A stretch of DNA of 64,000 bases from Fusarium oxysporum f. sp. lycopersici 4287. Taxonomy: Eukaryota; Ascomycota; Sordariomycetes; Hypocreales; Nectriaceae. Each line of letters opens with the position of its first letter. The stretch's first letter is position 1. Where the stretch lies: the NCBI RefSeq assembly GCF_000149955.1, contig NC_030998.1:1128699-1192698 (forward strand). The letters are read 5' to 3'. Under the pieces are notes generated by a model. It had not been told where the DNA came from, ran no database searches, and saw nothing but the letters and a program-made list of their open reading frames with translations. Positions 1 to 10,763 of the stretch are shown piece after piece. The position numbers were made by a program, and so were the translations under genes.

Positions 1-1113
1 TTGATATGCATCGTTCATTGCACGAACTTGGGCGTCGTTGCTGCTGGTGAATATCTGGGCTACAGAAACAGCGTTGGCACCGATTGTACCCTCAGTGGCC
101 CTCTGCAGTTCTGTAATCTTCTGGTCAATCTCGTGAGGAATCACTGGAGCATTATCCTCCGCTCGCCTGGCGGCAAGAACCATGCTGTAGAGTCGGTAGA
201 GGGTATCGTCGACATCCTCCTTGATATCGACCAGAAGTTCTTTGCCTCGGAAACGCTTGTACTCGGCTGTAATAGCACGAATATCTGCATTTGAGCGGCA
301 GAGAAGAACATCGTTCAACGCATCTTCATCGGTGCCAGCGCGGTTGAGAGCCTTTGACAGATTTTGAACGTCATTCTCCAATGGTCCGCGAATCAGAGCG
401 AGAAGACATGTTTCAAAGTCGCCACGGGTCTCGCTTTCGATGTCCTTTGCGAGATCGCGCATGAAACGGCTATTGTAGTCCCGGACTAGCTGGGCAATAG
501 TCCATGGGTCAGCGTATTTGGGGCTGACGAGAACACGAATCAGAGCCTTTTCATCACAGCCCATTCCCTTCATGGCCTTTCGGAGAGCCTCCACGTCTGC
601 TGCGGTGTCTACAGGCTTGACCCATGCCTTTTGGGCTGGGTCATAACCTGGCGATGCTGGCGTTGGAGGAACGTTTACTGGCGGCCCACCATATTGCTGC
701 TGTCCAGGCTGCTGGTGCCATTGTTGACCAGGGTATGGAGGCTGGCCTTGCTGAGGACCGCCGTATTGCTGGGGAGGATACTGTCCCTGTCCATAAGGAG
801 CCGGAGGAGGCTGTTGCCCGTAAGGCGCTTGGTGTCCGGGGGCTTGCTGGCCGTAAGGAGGCTGTTGTGGGTAGCCCTGTGAATGCTGCTGATATTGGCC
901 CTGCTGACCTGAAGGAGGGTATTGTTGGCCTGCAGGAGGATATGGCTGATTTGGCTGTCCTCCAGGTGGGCCTTGCTGCTGGTAGCCGTAAAGCGGTTGT
1001 TGGCCTGGGGGTGGCTGGTAGTAGCCCTGGCCAGGCTGCTGCTGTCCCGGATAGCCCGGCTGAGGGGGCGCGCCGCCCTGGGAACCTTGCCAGTACGGAG
1101 GTTGCTGCGACAT
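1..1113 (-). CDS. Annexin, N-terminal part (runs off the window)
   Basis: Calcium-dependent phospholipid-binding protein of the fungal annexin type. The ATG is at 1113 and the frame is open to base 1 (371 codons), so the C-terminus lies outside the window. Residues 1 to about 165 form a Pro/Gly/Gln/Tyr-rich tail with many PYGQQ and YPPQ-like units. The first annexin repeat starts near residue 168 and carries GMGCDEKALIRVL, a variant of the GxGTD calcium loop. The second starts near 252 with RAGTDEDALNDVL. The third begins near 345. The core fold and the long disordered tail match filamentous-fungal annexins, where the tail is thought to mediate protein contacts. No intron is needed in the visible part. 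The family assignment is firm; the membrane process it serves cannot be read here. Confidence 0.93.
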   Translation of the reverse strand, partial: MSQQPPYWQGSQGGAPPQPGYPGQQQPGQGYYQPPPGQQPLYGYQQQGPPGGQPNQPYPPAGQQYPPSGQQGQYQQHSQGYPQQPPYGQQAPGHQAPYGQQPPPAPYGQGQYPPQQYGGPQQGQPPYPGQQWHQQPGQQQYGGPPVNVPPTPASPGYDPAQKAWVKPVDTAADVEALRKAMKGMGCDEKALIRVLVSPKYADPWTIAQLVRDYNSRFMRDLAKDIESETRGDFETCLLALIRGPLENDVQNLSKALNRAGTDEDALNDVLLCRSNADIRAITAEYKRFRGKELLVDIKEDVDDTLYRLYSMVLAARRAEDNAPVIPHEIDQKITELQRATEGTIGANAVSVAQIFTSSNDAQVRAMNDAYQ

Positions 1114-3469
1114 TTAGGCAGTGAATAGACTGTTTAAGCTTCAATTAAGCGATGTTTGGAAGTTGATGCTGATGCCCGCAAAGTCTTGGACCTGTTCAGC
1201 CCTATTAAACTAAATCTGACAGGCGGGGGATCGCAACGTGGAGGCCTCTTCCTGGTTGCCTCCCACTATCATCTTAGCGGTTGTGCTACCGCAATCCGGC
1301 GTTGATGCCTCACTGGCGTCTTGCAAGTGGCTGTGTCGCTATTAGGCTGATTGCTATCGAGACCTAATATGACCCGATCCCCGTTGATCTATCCGATAAA
1401 GAGAAGGTGCGGGGCAAACAAGGCAGAACGGGCTGTTTGTGGCTTGCAAGTAGGATTGGTTGAAGAAGGCTATGAGGATTGGAAAAGGAATGATCTTCGC
1501 ATGTGCATTTAATCAATCAATTGTATGGTCAACAACAGACGGAATGGGAGCTTGCGATTATTGGGCGCAGCGATATGGAGCCTTGTTGATTTAAGTGTCT
1601 TGGCAATTTAGAGCCCTGCTTCAAGGGACTCAAGCGAAACGTCACCTGATTGTTAGCGGGGACATATAAGCACCTAAGCTTAATTCTCAAGGCTTGCCCC
1701 CTTTGCCTCTCCAATGGAAGTGGATTAGACAAAAATGGTTTCAAGAACATAGATACTTTGTCAATTATTTCAGGGTGTTATAAAGCAGATTATTGAGTCC
1801 AGCAAAGAAGCCAGAGTTGGAAAAGAACAGGTCGAATGACATCCAGATCATGACCAACTTCGGGGCTCAGCAGAGACATGTTCTCTCGTCCAAGTATATG
1901 GGACTAAGTACTATCGGAAGAGTACGATAGAACACAAAGAAGATGAAAAGAAGATGAGTTACGGTTGAGCCCACAGCTTCTCAAGACTCATATATTGTTT
2001 CAGGGATGGGGAATGACTTATATGCATATGAATACCATCATTTCTTCTCTTTCCGTGCAAACATGTAAGTCGTTCAAACTTGCCCACGCAATGCTTATAC
2101 TGATGCGAACTGTATCGTATAGCGCTTGACCATCCAAACCTGGCAGTTTAGAAAAGCAGACCCAGGGAAGTCATACTCTGGCGACCGAATCGCAACACAT
2201 GGAGAATGGCTTGCGGGTTGCGAGATGAATTACAAGTTCTGTCGGCGAGTTGTTAAGCGATACCCGACACGTGTCCTGATGAGCCATATACGAACGACAA
2301 GGGAAACTGGTATCGTTGGGTTTCAGTCTACTCGAGGAGAGACTTTACTTTTCTTAGCGACAGAATTGATGTAATAGCTGGGATTACATCCTAGTACCAG
2401 CAAATATCAGCCCTCACATCATTTCTTGGCGCATCGAAAGAAGCATCCATAGATGATCTTCTCTGTATGCGCTTGAGGCCGAACAAATCAGCCCGGCTTG
2501 TTGGTGACCCATCGTGGTCACGGCTATCCTGTAATGCATACATTACTTGGGATTTCCTTCAGGTATCATCATTGGAGCGCTTGCACTCTACAGATAATCA
2601 TATCACGGTATTGGCCTGTGATGTTACTTGGGATGGCTTACCTTATGTTTCAAAGATTCAGTCTTAGATGTTAGTCCTGAGAGGACCCTCAAGCAACTCT
2701 GTCTGCGATTTGGTCCTGAAAGCTGGTCTGATCCCCCACTTTTGGAACTGGAAGGCCAAGAGTTGGGTCTCTGATGGCGATACCTCGGTATCGGGAGGGA
2801 CAATTCGGCGATGGCCGGGGAGAGTTCACGAGCTATACGCGTCTAAATGCTCGATCAACATAACGACAGAAGGGGGGTAACAGAGAGGAAGTATATCTGA
2901 TCTTGAAGCTGATGGAGGATGCATCGGATGATATGGAAGACAGCCTACCAACATATCGTCGCATTGTCATTGTTGCAAACCAGGGCAAATCTGGTCTGGC
3001 TGGAGAGAAGATATTCATTTTCCGTTGATGTATTTTAGACCACTTAAATGAAATTTTTACTTCCCATTGCCACCTTTTGTCAAAATCCTGTCGATGGATG
3101 TCACACCGGCCAAAATTTGATAAGCTTATCAAGCCACGCACTTGTACCTGGCGTGGCTGCATTAGCCAACTAACGTTAATTAGCCAAGGCAATTGTTGAC
3201 CGCTCAACCTCGGGACCCTCCTGAAATCGAAAACACCATTCAACTAGATTCCCAAGCTGAGTAATCGGTCTCCATCAATCACATCACCCCGAGGATGGCT
3301 CCGTTAACCCGTTCGCCTCACCCAATTCGCAAGGTGGGGAGCTACCTCTCACCCCCGCTCGGTACTGTTATATAAATGCTTGCTACCCCTCGATTTTAGC
3401 TGCTGAGGCCGTTTCACTGAAACAATTATCGCCAAAAACTTCACGCAAATCACTTTTTTGTATATCAAA
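1114..3469. other. Intergenic region, no gene seen
   Basis: About 2.3 kb between the divergent annexin and EthD-like genes. Only short frames without recognisable domains or good start and splice context occur here. The last 100 bases are the EthD gene's promoter. Confidence 0.6.
3369..3376 (+). promoter_or_regulatory. TATA box of the EthD-like gene
   Basis: TATATAAA lies about 100 bp before the ATG at 3470, a normal spacing for a fungal TATA element followed by a short leader. Confidence 0.5.
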
Positions 3470-3845
3470 ATGGCTCAAGTTCTCGTTGTCTATCCTTCCG
3501 GTCCTTCTTTCGACCTGGATTATTATCTCACAAAGCACATGCCTCTTGTCGCATCGTAAGTGGGACCCGATCTGACATACCACCAGAATTCGATGCAATT
3601 ACTAATGCCTCTGCAGCAAATGGGGTTCCCACGGTCTCAAGAACTACAAGATTCTTACCTTCCAGGAGGGTGCACCCTTCCAGATCCAGGCTACTCTTGA
3701 GTGGGAGAGCCTTGAGGTGTTTGAGAAGGCTGCTGCTAGCGAGGCGGCCGCTGCTGTCTTTGGTGATATCAAGAACTTCTACGATGGAAACCCTGTGCTG
3801 CTGAAGGGGCCTGTTGTTGCTAGCGAGACTGTTGCGTCATCGTAA
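3470..3845 (+). CDS. EthD-domain small protein
   Basis: A 104-residue protein in two exons, 3470-3555 and 3617-3845, with an intron that begins GTAAGT and ends CTGCAG. The start MAQVLVVYPSGP, the YYLTKHMPL segment and the closing DIKNFYDGNPVL follow the EthD pattern, a ferredoxin-like dimeric alpha/beta-barrel family named after the ethyl tert-butyl ether degradation locus. In fungi these proteins are small cytosolic products of mostly unknown function; some act on polyketide-like substrates. There is no signal peptide or membrane segment. A TATA box about 100 bp upstream supports the start. The family call is good, but no substrate can be inferred. Confidence 0.85.
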
Positions 3846-4853
3846 GAGTTTAATGAATATACTGCTATGCAGACCCTTTGATCTGACGATTTGCCAGCGA
3901 ATCCAAATTATAAAGTCGATTCTGGTGTCAATTGGGACAACTGATGACCTGGCGGACATGGAACTCCGCGGCCGCCGAGTATCGAGGAAACGTGTACATG
4001 TCGATAATCTAATGCGATTCCGCGAGACATTCCGTGGAACCAAGGTATCTTGTCAGAATTGAGCAGTTATCGAATCAAGATTTGTTCAATGTCGATCGAT
4101 TTGTGACACCTCATTTTTCGTCGTATTGCGTATTGCGGACCCGGTTCCGCATGTACTCATCCATCATCCCGCTTTGACTTAATTGATTCTCTCAACACTA
4201 ATTGATCAGGTGATTCAGTCATAGGCACAGTCTTAATCATATTCGCTTTTATTATCACGGGAGAAATAGTGATACGATATTCTAAACCAGATTTATGCGG
4301 CCCGATAAGACCAGGCAGCCGGGTTTCCCGGAAATTCGGTCTCAGCTGATTCGCATCCCGAAATTGCTCCTCAGAGATATCTCATGATTTAAACCATGAA
4401 GACAACATATGACAAACTTGAGGATTATTGAATCGAGAGTTCTTTAATCTGACTTCTTAGCAGAGAAAGCTTTTAGACTTCATGAGTTTCATTTGACTTC
4501 ATGGAGTCGGTGAGTCATAAAATCCTCTGAATGGAAACAGGTAAGAATCATACACCCTGCCTACTCGCATGAGCAGAAAGTCTAGTTCTGTCTTCCTCTG
4601 GCCGTCAGACATTCGATGTTGAGATAAAGGCAAAAATGGCTGAACGCCATGGCCATGATGTGATGTCAAGATTCAGAGGCGTCCTTATCGCCCGCTATCA
4701 ACGCTAATCGGGCCGTCGATGACCACTCTCTAAACTATTTCTGGTTAAGCTCGACCATGACAGCAGCTCAATTGCGTCAATTTTCAGTGACGCAACCTCG
4801 AATTCGAGATCGACATTTTGAACTTGACATTTTCAACATCACATCCACCAAAA
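3846..4853. other. Intergenic region, no gene seen
   Basis: About 1 kb between two co-directional genes. A short open frame at 3814-4062 overlaps the EthD gene's end and shows no domain. I see no RNA gene or repeat. Confidence 0.5.
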
Positions 4854-5852
4854 ATGTCTCCAACAAAAGCGCCCGAGCTCGAGCTCGCGCCGTTCCTCAA
4901 ATCAGCGCTACCCCAAGAAAACAGAGCTTCATTGCGGGACTCGGTCATTCCTCAGCTTTTAAGCGCTATTGCAGATATTGGCAAAGGGCTAAGAGGATCA
5001 TATGATGTTTCCATCGTCGGCACAGAGAATGCTTTTGGTGATGAGCAGCTGAACGTCGATGTTCTGGCCGAGAACATTATTCGTGACAGTATTGCTAAGT
5101 CATCGGCTATCAAAACTGCCAGCAGTGAAGAGGACCCTGTCGAGAAGCCAGCGCGCGCAGGAGAGACAACGCAGGCTGATAGCAGTGCTGAGCAATACAC
5201 TGTTGCTTTCGATCCTCTTGATGGAAGCTCTATCATCGGACCCAACTGGTCCGTGGGTACAATTGTCGGCATCTGGGACGGCGTGACTGCAGTTGGGCAA
5301 CCTACAGAGAAACAAATCGCCTCTGTTCTTGGAGTATTCGGTCCACGAACCCTCGCCATTATTGCCCTTCGAGTCCCAGGATCTAAGCCTGTATGCTTCG
5401 AAGTCAGCCTCAACGACACCCAAAAGTTCGTCGTGGCGCGACCTGAGCTTCGACTCGCTGAGCCTCCCTTCAAAACACGCTACTTTGCACCCGCCAACCT
5501 CCGAGCCGCCGCCGAGAATGAGAATTACATGAACCTTGTGACAAAGTTCATCACTGACAAGTACACTCTACGGTACTCGGGAGGTCTCATCCCTGATATC
5601 TATCATGCTTTAGTCAAGGGTCACGGCGTGTACATCTCACCAGTAACTTCTGCTAGCAAGGCTAAGCTGCGAAGACTTTACGAGCTGCTTCCTGTAGCGC
5701 TCGTTGTCGAGTGCGCAGGTGGACAGGCTATTGACCCTGAGACGGGTGCGAGAGTATTTGATACTATATTGAAGGGGTGTGATGATAGAGCTGGGTTGGT
5801 TTGTGGAACTTCGGAGGAAGTTGAGAAAGTGAAAAAGGCACTGTTGGGATAG
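4854..5852 (+). CDS. Sedoheptulose/fructose-bisphosphatase family protein
   Basis: A 332-residue intronless protein starting at the first ATG (MSPTKAPELEL). It belongs to the class I FBPase fold and most resembles sedoheptulose-1,7-bisphosphatases. The acidic metal site appears as ASSEED near residue 91 and as FDPLDGSS near residue 120. The C-terminal VVECAGGQAIDPETG segment matches the conserved substrate/metal region. The expected reaction is removal of the C1 phosphate from sedoheptulose- or fructose-bisphosphate in the cytosol. I see no transit peptide and no plant-type redox cysteine loop. Fungi already have a normal gluconeogenic FBPase, so this is probably an extra enzyme of sugar-phosphate metabolism. 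Which bisphosphate it prefers cannot be decided from sequence. Confidence 0.88.
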   Translation: MSPTKAPELELAPFLKSALPQENRASLRDSVIPQLLSAIADIGKGLRGSYDVSIVGTENAFGDEQLNVDVLAENIIRDSIAKSSAIKTASSEEDPVEKPARAGETTQADSSAEQYTVAFDPLDGSSIIGPNWSVGTIVGIWDGVTAVGQPTEKQIASVLGVFGPRTLAIIALRVPGSKPVCFEVSLNDTQKFVVARPELRLAEPPFKTRYFAPANLRAAAENENYMNLVTKFITDKYTLRYSGGLIPDIYHALVKGHGVYISPVTSASKAKLRRLYELLPVALVVECAGGQAIDPETGARVFDTILKGCDDRAGLVCGTSEEVEKVKKALLG

Positions 5853-5953
5853 GTTACAGATTGGAAGCATAAAAGTTCGGTTCGTTTGTGAACATCGGTT
5901 ATGAGATCAATAGACAGCATTCGTCAATTTATTGGGCTCCCTATGTGAAACAC

Positions 5954-6791
5954 TCAAGCTGCTCCATTCGACGCCTTTGCAATGTCGGGAAAGTTTGGGC
6001 TCGTGACCTTGACACCATCTCCCTGCGCCAAAGGCTGCCAAACAGCGTAGTAAATGCTCGTTCTATCTAGTAGCGGTTCCACCTCGAGTGCATCAGGAAA
6101 GACATCCGCGACGGAGCCTTCACGCGCAATATCCTCGACCTCTTCACGCATGGCCTCATGATCACCATCTTCCGGCTTGGGGAACGACATGTGAACAGAG
6201 ATCATCTTATCCTCTGGTCGGTGTAGAAGCCAAAACGAGCCAGCTCCTCTTCTCTCGGCTGCATCTTTGAGAACAGGATACAGCTGCTTCAAGATGGCTT
6301 CGACACCGACATGGTGGTAAGTCCAACGCTGGAAACGACCGATGCCATGCTCTTCGACTGGAGTGAAGTTATGAGCACCGATGACGTTCCAAACAAAAGC
6401 ATCAACATGCCTGAACAAAGGTTGTTTCCAATAGGTCGTCTTTGGCTCGCCCACTTCGAACTCATTTGTTGTCCAGTCCTCGAAGCCTTTTGCATTCTCA
6501 ACCGTGTCGAAGAGATAGCAGCCTCCCGTGAGCATATCGCCGTTGATAGGGTGATACTTCGTAGGTAGGTACTTGATGTACATGCCTGGACGCTTTCCCA
6601 TCACTTGAGCGCCGGCATACTGACCCTGCCAAATGTCTTCAAGGCCGACCCGGGGAGCAATCTTGATTTCGGCAGTAAACGCACCTCTGGCATTGATGTT
6701 GCCGACGCCGTAGCTGAGGCCTTGATTATTGGTTTCGGTGGCTGGTCATGTCAGATGTGAGATCAAATGAGGGGTATGCCAACTCACCCAT
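5954..6791 (-). CDS. Conserved protein of unknown function, 263 aa
   Basis: Two exons: a 4-base first exon (ATG plus one base, 6791-6788) and 6741-5954, joined across a 46 bp GTGAGT...CAG intron. This join gives MATETNNQGL and an unbroken 263-residue frame. I do not recognise the family. It has no signal peptide or membrane segment. Two stretches (GMYIKYLPTKY... near 55 and GGCYLFDTVENAKGF near 78) have the alternating strand/helix look of dimeric alpha/beta-barrel monooxygenase-like proteins, and an aromatic-rich middle (RFQRWTYHHVGVE) follows. That resemblance is weak. It is convergent with the bisphosphatase gene, about 100 bp apart. The mini-exon is inferred, and a start at the internal ATG near 6604 would be the alternative. 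Confidence 0.7.
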
Positions 6792-8021
6792 TTTTGTGTG
6801 TAAATTGCATGAATTCTTCGAGCTATATCCACTATTGACTCAGATGAAGGTTTCGAGAAAATGACTTCCCGGAATAGTAGTTCTTATACTTCTCTGAAGG
6901 TTGGGCACTATTATCAAGTGCTTAGTTGAACGAATGAAGTTTGGTAATGATGACGTTGTAGAATCACGAGGCTGAAGCCAATCACTGTCTGGACTCCATC
7001 GATTCTTACTAAGACGGTACGCCTTCAACCTCAAAGCATTGGTCGCCGTCTGAACACGGAGGTTCTAGTCCAGAATCTGACGTGAGCTAGTATGGCCGCT
7101 AGTACTTCATTTATGAGTAACAAAGTCTCTCTCACTTATGGGATCCTGAACATTGATACGCAATATGAAGCATGTACTTTGCCCTCTTTTCTTGGGCCAG
7201 GCGGAAAGGGCGTACTCCGGTGGGAAGTTTCTTCTAGTGTAGGAGATATCAGAGATATAGGCTGGAAGCTTAAACTTGTTGGCAAATCTTCAACCATTTG
7301 ATCCTTCTGACATCTTCGTGTAGCAGATTTGGAAATGGTCCAAGGCTAAGAAGTATTTATCGGCATATGAATTACCTGAAATCATGGAGCGGTAAGAGAT
7401 ATGGAAAGGGGAGCAAACGAGGAAACAACCACAGAGATAATTCTGCAGAGCATTAACGTGTAGGTAGCAGCGATGAGTTGTAATGCAAACAACTCAGCTA
7501 CTCCGGAGAGTCACAACGACCCGGGCCGTTCATGACTAGCTCGTATTCCCCATGCTTGCTTTGCGGATCGGCACTTATGATGTCCTATAAGTGACAAGGA
7601 ACTGTCGGTTAAGGTATCTTTACGAGCATAGAGAGTTGAGCGATTGGGCAGAGGAATCTCCTGAACATATGATCACACCGCTTCGGCCTATCTCTCCCCG
7701 AATCATCGGTTTACTAACTTCATCAAGGAATGAATGAGCCACCTTGAATACCCCAATTTCCAAGATGCCCCCAAATACTTCCTTTGAAACGTCTCCGAGA
7801 TGATGTCCACCAGTGAAACAGCGATCTTCTGAAAGGGGTAATATCGTCTCATTGGTGGAAATACCCCTCATCCTTAACCTCGTCGTCCCCTTCGGAGTGG
7901 ACCAATCCGTACGCCCCATCTAGGAAATTACATGTAGTGCGTTTCTTATACATAAAATAATAGACAAATCCATCGAAAATGAAGAATTGTCACAGCATTC
8001 TAATCATTGGATCTCGCAAAT
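6792..8021. other. Intergenic region, no gene seen
   Basis: 1.2 kb between two divergent genes. A 99-codon frame on the minus strand (7620-7919) has no recognisable feature. I see no mobile element. Confidence 0.5.
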
Positions 8022-9292
8022 ATGGTTGTTATTAAGCTTACCCCCGCAATTGTCCTAGCCTTCCTGGCTGGTGCCAACGCTAAGGATATCTTTGTATCTC
8101 CTACTGGTACTGGCTCTGGTACTCTTGCTGCACCATATGGATCGATCCAGTCTGCCATTGATGCTGCCAAGGCTGGTGACTTTATCTATCTGAGAAAGGG
8201 TACTTATGCTCCTTCGAAAAACATTCAGGTCAAGACGAGTGGTGCAAAGGGAAGTCCCATTACTGTGAAGCCTTATCAGAATGAGAAGGTTATCATCGAT
8301 GGAGAGAACATGCCTGGGTAAGTGACAACTACAATGGAGAGTGTGGCAAGACTAACATGATGCAGTACACCAAAGGCTGTTGGCGAGTCGCTCCCCAACG
8401 CTGAGCGTGGCGTCTTCCATATCCAAAATGCTGAGTGGTGGTCTTTCTATAATCTCGAGTAAGTTCAACTTGAACCTCAAGGATTCGAATGCTTACATTT
8501 CACAGGATCATCAATGGCCCTTATGGTATCTATGCCAGAGACGCCTCCAACAACTACTACGAAGGTCTCTCCACTCATGACAACTATGAGACCGGCTTCC
8601 AGCTCGAGGGCGCTTCCTCCAACAACCAAGTCATCAACCTCGACTCCTACCGTAACCGTGACCCTCGCAAGAACGGTGAGAGTGCCGACGGCTTCGCTTG
8701 CAAAGACGGTCAAGGTGAAGGCAATGTCCTCCGCAATGCCCGTCTATGGGACAACGTCGACGATGGTCTGGACCTGTACATGTTCGGCTCGCCCGTGACG
8801 CTCGATGAGGTCTACGCCTGGGGCAACGGTTTTAACCGCTGGAGTTTCACGCCCTTCGAAGGTGACGGCAACGGTTTCAAGCTTGGCATCACCAACAACC
8901 CTCCCGCGAACCATATCGTCAAGAACTGCATCGCCTTCCAGAACGCCAAGAAGGGCTTCATCGATAACGGAAACCCTGGCTCTCTGACCTTTGACCGTAA
9001 CACTGCTTGGAAGAACGGCGACAACGGTTTCAACCTGCGCAGCTCTTCGTCCAAGGTCACCAAGAACGTTGCTGCCAGCAACACTGGTGATCAGGTTAGC
9101 TTGAATAGCAAGGTTTCTGCGTCTGGAAACTCGTGGGATAGCAAGGATACCTGGAATGATGCCTCTTTCAAGAGCACGGATGCGTCCACGCTCAAGGGTG
9201 CTCGTGGAACTGATGGACGTGTCAAGGCTAGCGATTTCTTGATTCCTGCTTCTGGAGCTGCTATTGGTGCTACTACCAAGGCCAAGGTCTGA
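8022..9292 (+). CDS. Secreted pectate lyase, family PL9
   Basis: A 391-residue enzyme in three exons: 8022-8317, 8366-8458 and 8506-9292, all with GTAAGT donors. A signal peptide of about 20 residues ends at ALA-like GANA before KDIFVSPTGTGSG, the usual PL9 N-terminus. The right-handed beta-helix follows, with calcium-site acidic residues in ESADGFACKDG and DNVDDGLDLYMFG, and the candidate catalytic lysine in GNGFKLG. PL9 enzymes cleave polygalacturonate by beta-elimination outside the cell. In a plant-associated fungus this would attack the middle lamella. Length and motif order are complete, so I expect activity. Together with the pectin methylesterase at 58.2-59.3 kb it gives the window two pectin-degrading activities, though they are not adjacent. 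Confidence 0.93.
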
Positions 9293-9666
9293 GAAATGAC
9301 CTTGAGATTTTGTACATAATTCTTAGTATACTTCTATTCACTTTGACCCTTTTTCATGTCGTCTTGTGTGAGCTCAGTCAGTCAAGAAAATAAATGCGAG
9401 ACCTCAAATGTTAGTCGATCACGCCTGGGTCGGAATGGTATGAAGGGAAGAACAATGCAGCACAAACAAATACAGTTTACAATTTTGACCTCCGATCCTT
9501 ATGCCATCTATCATCAACAATTGCCTCCTTTGCGTAATCCTCATTAAGCTCATCCTGTTTCTTACTCATACCCTCAATGATACCGTTTTCATGCATTTCC
9601 TTAGTCTTATTCTACAATATTCCGTTCATCATCTCCTCTCACATCAAGACTCGGTGAATCAGTGAA
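9293..9666. other. Short convergent intergenic region
   Basis: About 370 bp between the 3' ends of the pectate lyase and CDK1 genes. It probably holds both 3' UTRs; nothing else is visible. Confidence 0.5.
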
Positions 9667-10763
9667 TCAGTGACGTCCCCTGCGGTAATTATTTGTCAGC
9701 GATACTCCCGTTAAATCTGGTAGCACTACTCACAGAATCTCATCAAAGTAAGGATGGTTCAGGGCCGCCTTGGCAGAAATGCGAGTTACAGGATCGCAGA
9801 TGAGCATGTAGTCAAGTAGCTCTAGACCAGCCTCATCCAGGTTCGGGCAAAGAGGAGTAGAGAAATCTCGCTGCCACTTGGGGAAAGACGGCTTAAAATC
9901 TGGGTACGTGGTGACACCAGGCCAGGCGTCTTCATCGGGTGTCCCGAGGGTCCTGCCAAGATAAGTACTCGTCCTCAAGGATCTAGGTCGGGGTTGACTC
10001 ACCGAAAGATTTTGAAGATCTCATCGATTTCGGAATCACCAGGGAAAAGGGGCTTTCGGGAACACATCTCAGCAAAGATGGTACCGACAGACCACATATC
10101 AACACCGGTCGAATACTGTCGTCCACCAAGCAAGACCTCGGGCGCGCGATACCACAGCGTAACAACTTCATGGGTATAACTTCTCAAAGGAACACCAAAT
10201 GCTCTCGCCAAACCAAAATCAGCCAATTTGAGATTTCCATCCTTATCAATGAGCAAGTTCTGTGGCTTCAAGTCGCGATGCAATATCCGACGCGAGTGAC
10301 AATATTTAATACCCTGGACCAGATCCAGCATAAACTTCTGCACGACCTTCTCATCCATTCCCAAGTTTCGCACGGTAGTGGCAGTTCCGGTGGGAAGAGG
10401 CTTTCCACGACCGCCGTCTGTGACGGGGAGCGAGTCCATGTACTTTTTAAGATCAAGGTCGAGGAATTCCATGACGAGGTAGAGCTTGTGGCCGTCGGCG
10501 TGAACAATATTCAGGAGGCTGACGACGTTGGGGTGGTTCAGTTCTCTCAGGACGGAAATCTCGCGGATGGCGGTGCTGGGAACGCCTTCGTCTTCGGTCT
10601 CAAGACGGATCTTTTTGAGAGCGACAATGCGGCCATTGTGGCTGAGATCACGGGCTTTGTAGACAACACCATAAGTACCTGAGAAGAGTCAATAATATGT
10701 ATCAGACATGGCATGGACGATCAAACCTTCTCCGACTTTTTCTATTCTCTGATAGTTATCCAT
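9667..10763 (-). CDS. cdc2: Cyclin-dependent kinase 1 (Cdc2-type)
   Basis: A 314-residue master cell-cycle kinase in four exons: 10763-10727, 10678-10003, 9952-9734 and a 13-base last exon 9679-9667. The lengths sum to 945 bases, in frame. It has the glycine loop GEGTYG with Thr14 and Tyr15 for inhibitory phosphorylation, the exact PSTAIRE cyclin-binding helix, the HRDLKPQN catalytic loop, DFGLARAFG, and the T-loop [23 protein letters not shown] identifies CDK1 rather than Pho85- or Kin28-type kinases. A Gly/Thr-rich insert follows [10 protein letters not shown] near residue 97, as in other filamentous-fungal CDK1 proteins. Without the tiny last exon the protein would stop four residues earlier, at FDEIL. 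Confidence 0.96.

Noticed and set aside
2833..3243. A 136-codon minus-strand frame
   Set aside because: No signal peptide, domain or intron pattern; sequence looks random.
7620..7919. A 99-codon minus-strand frame
   Set aside because: Has an ATG but no recognisable feature and no neighbouring exon that extends it.
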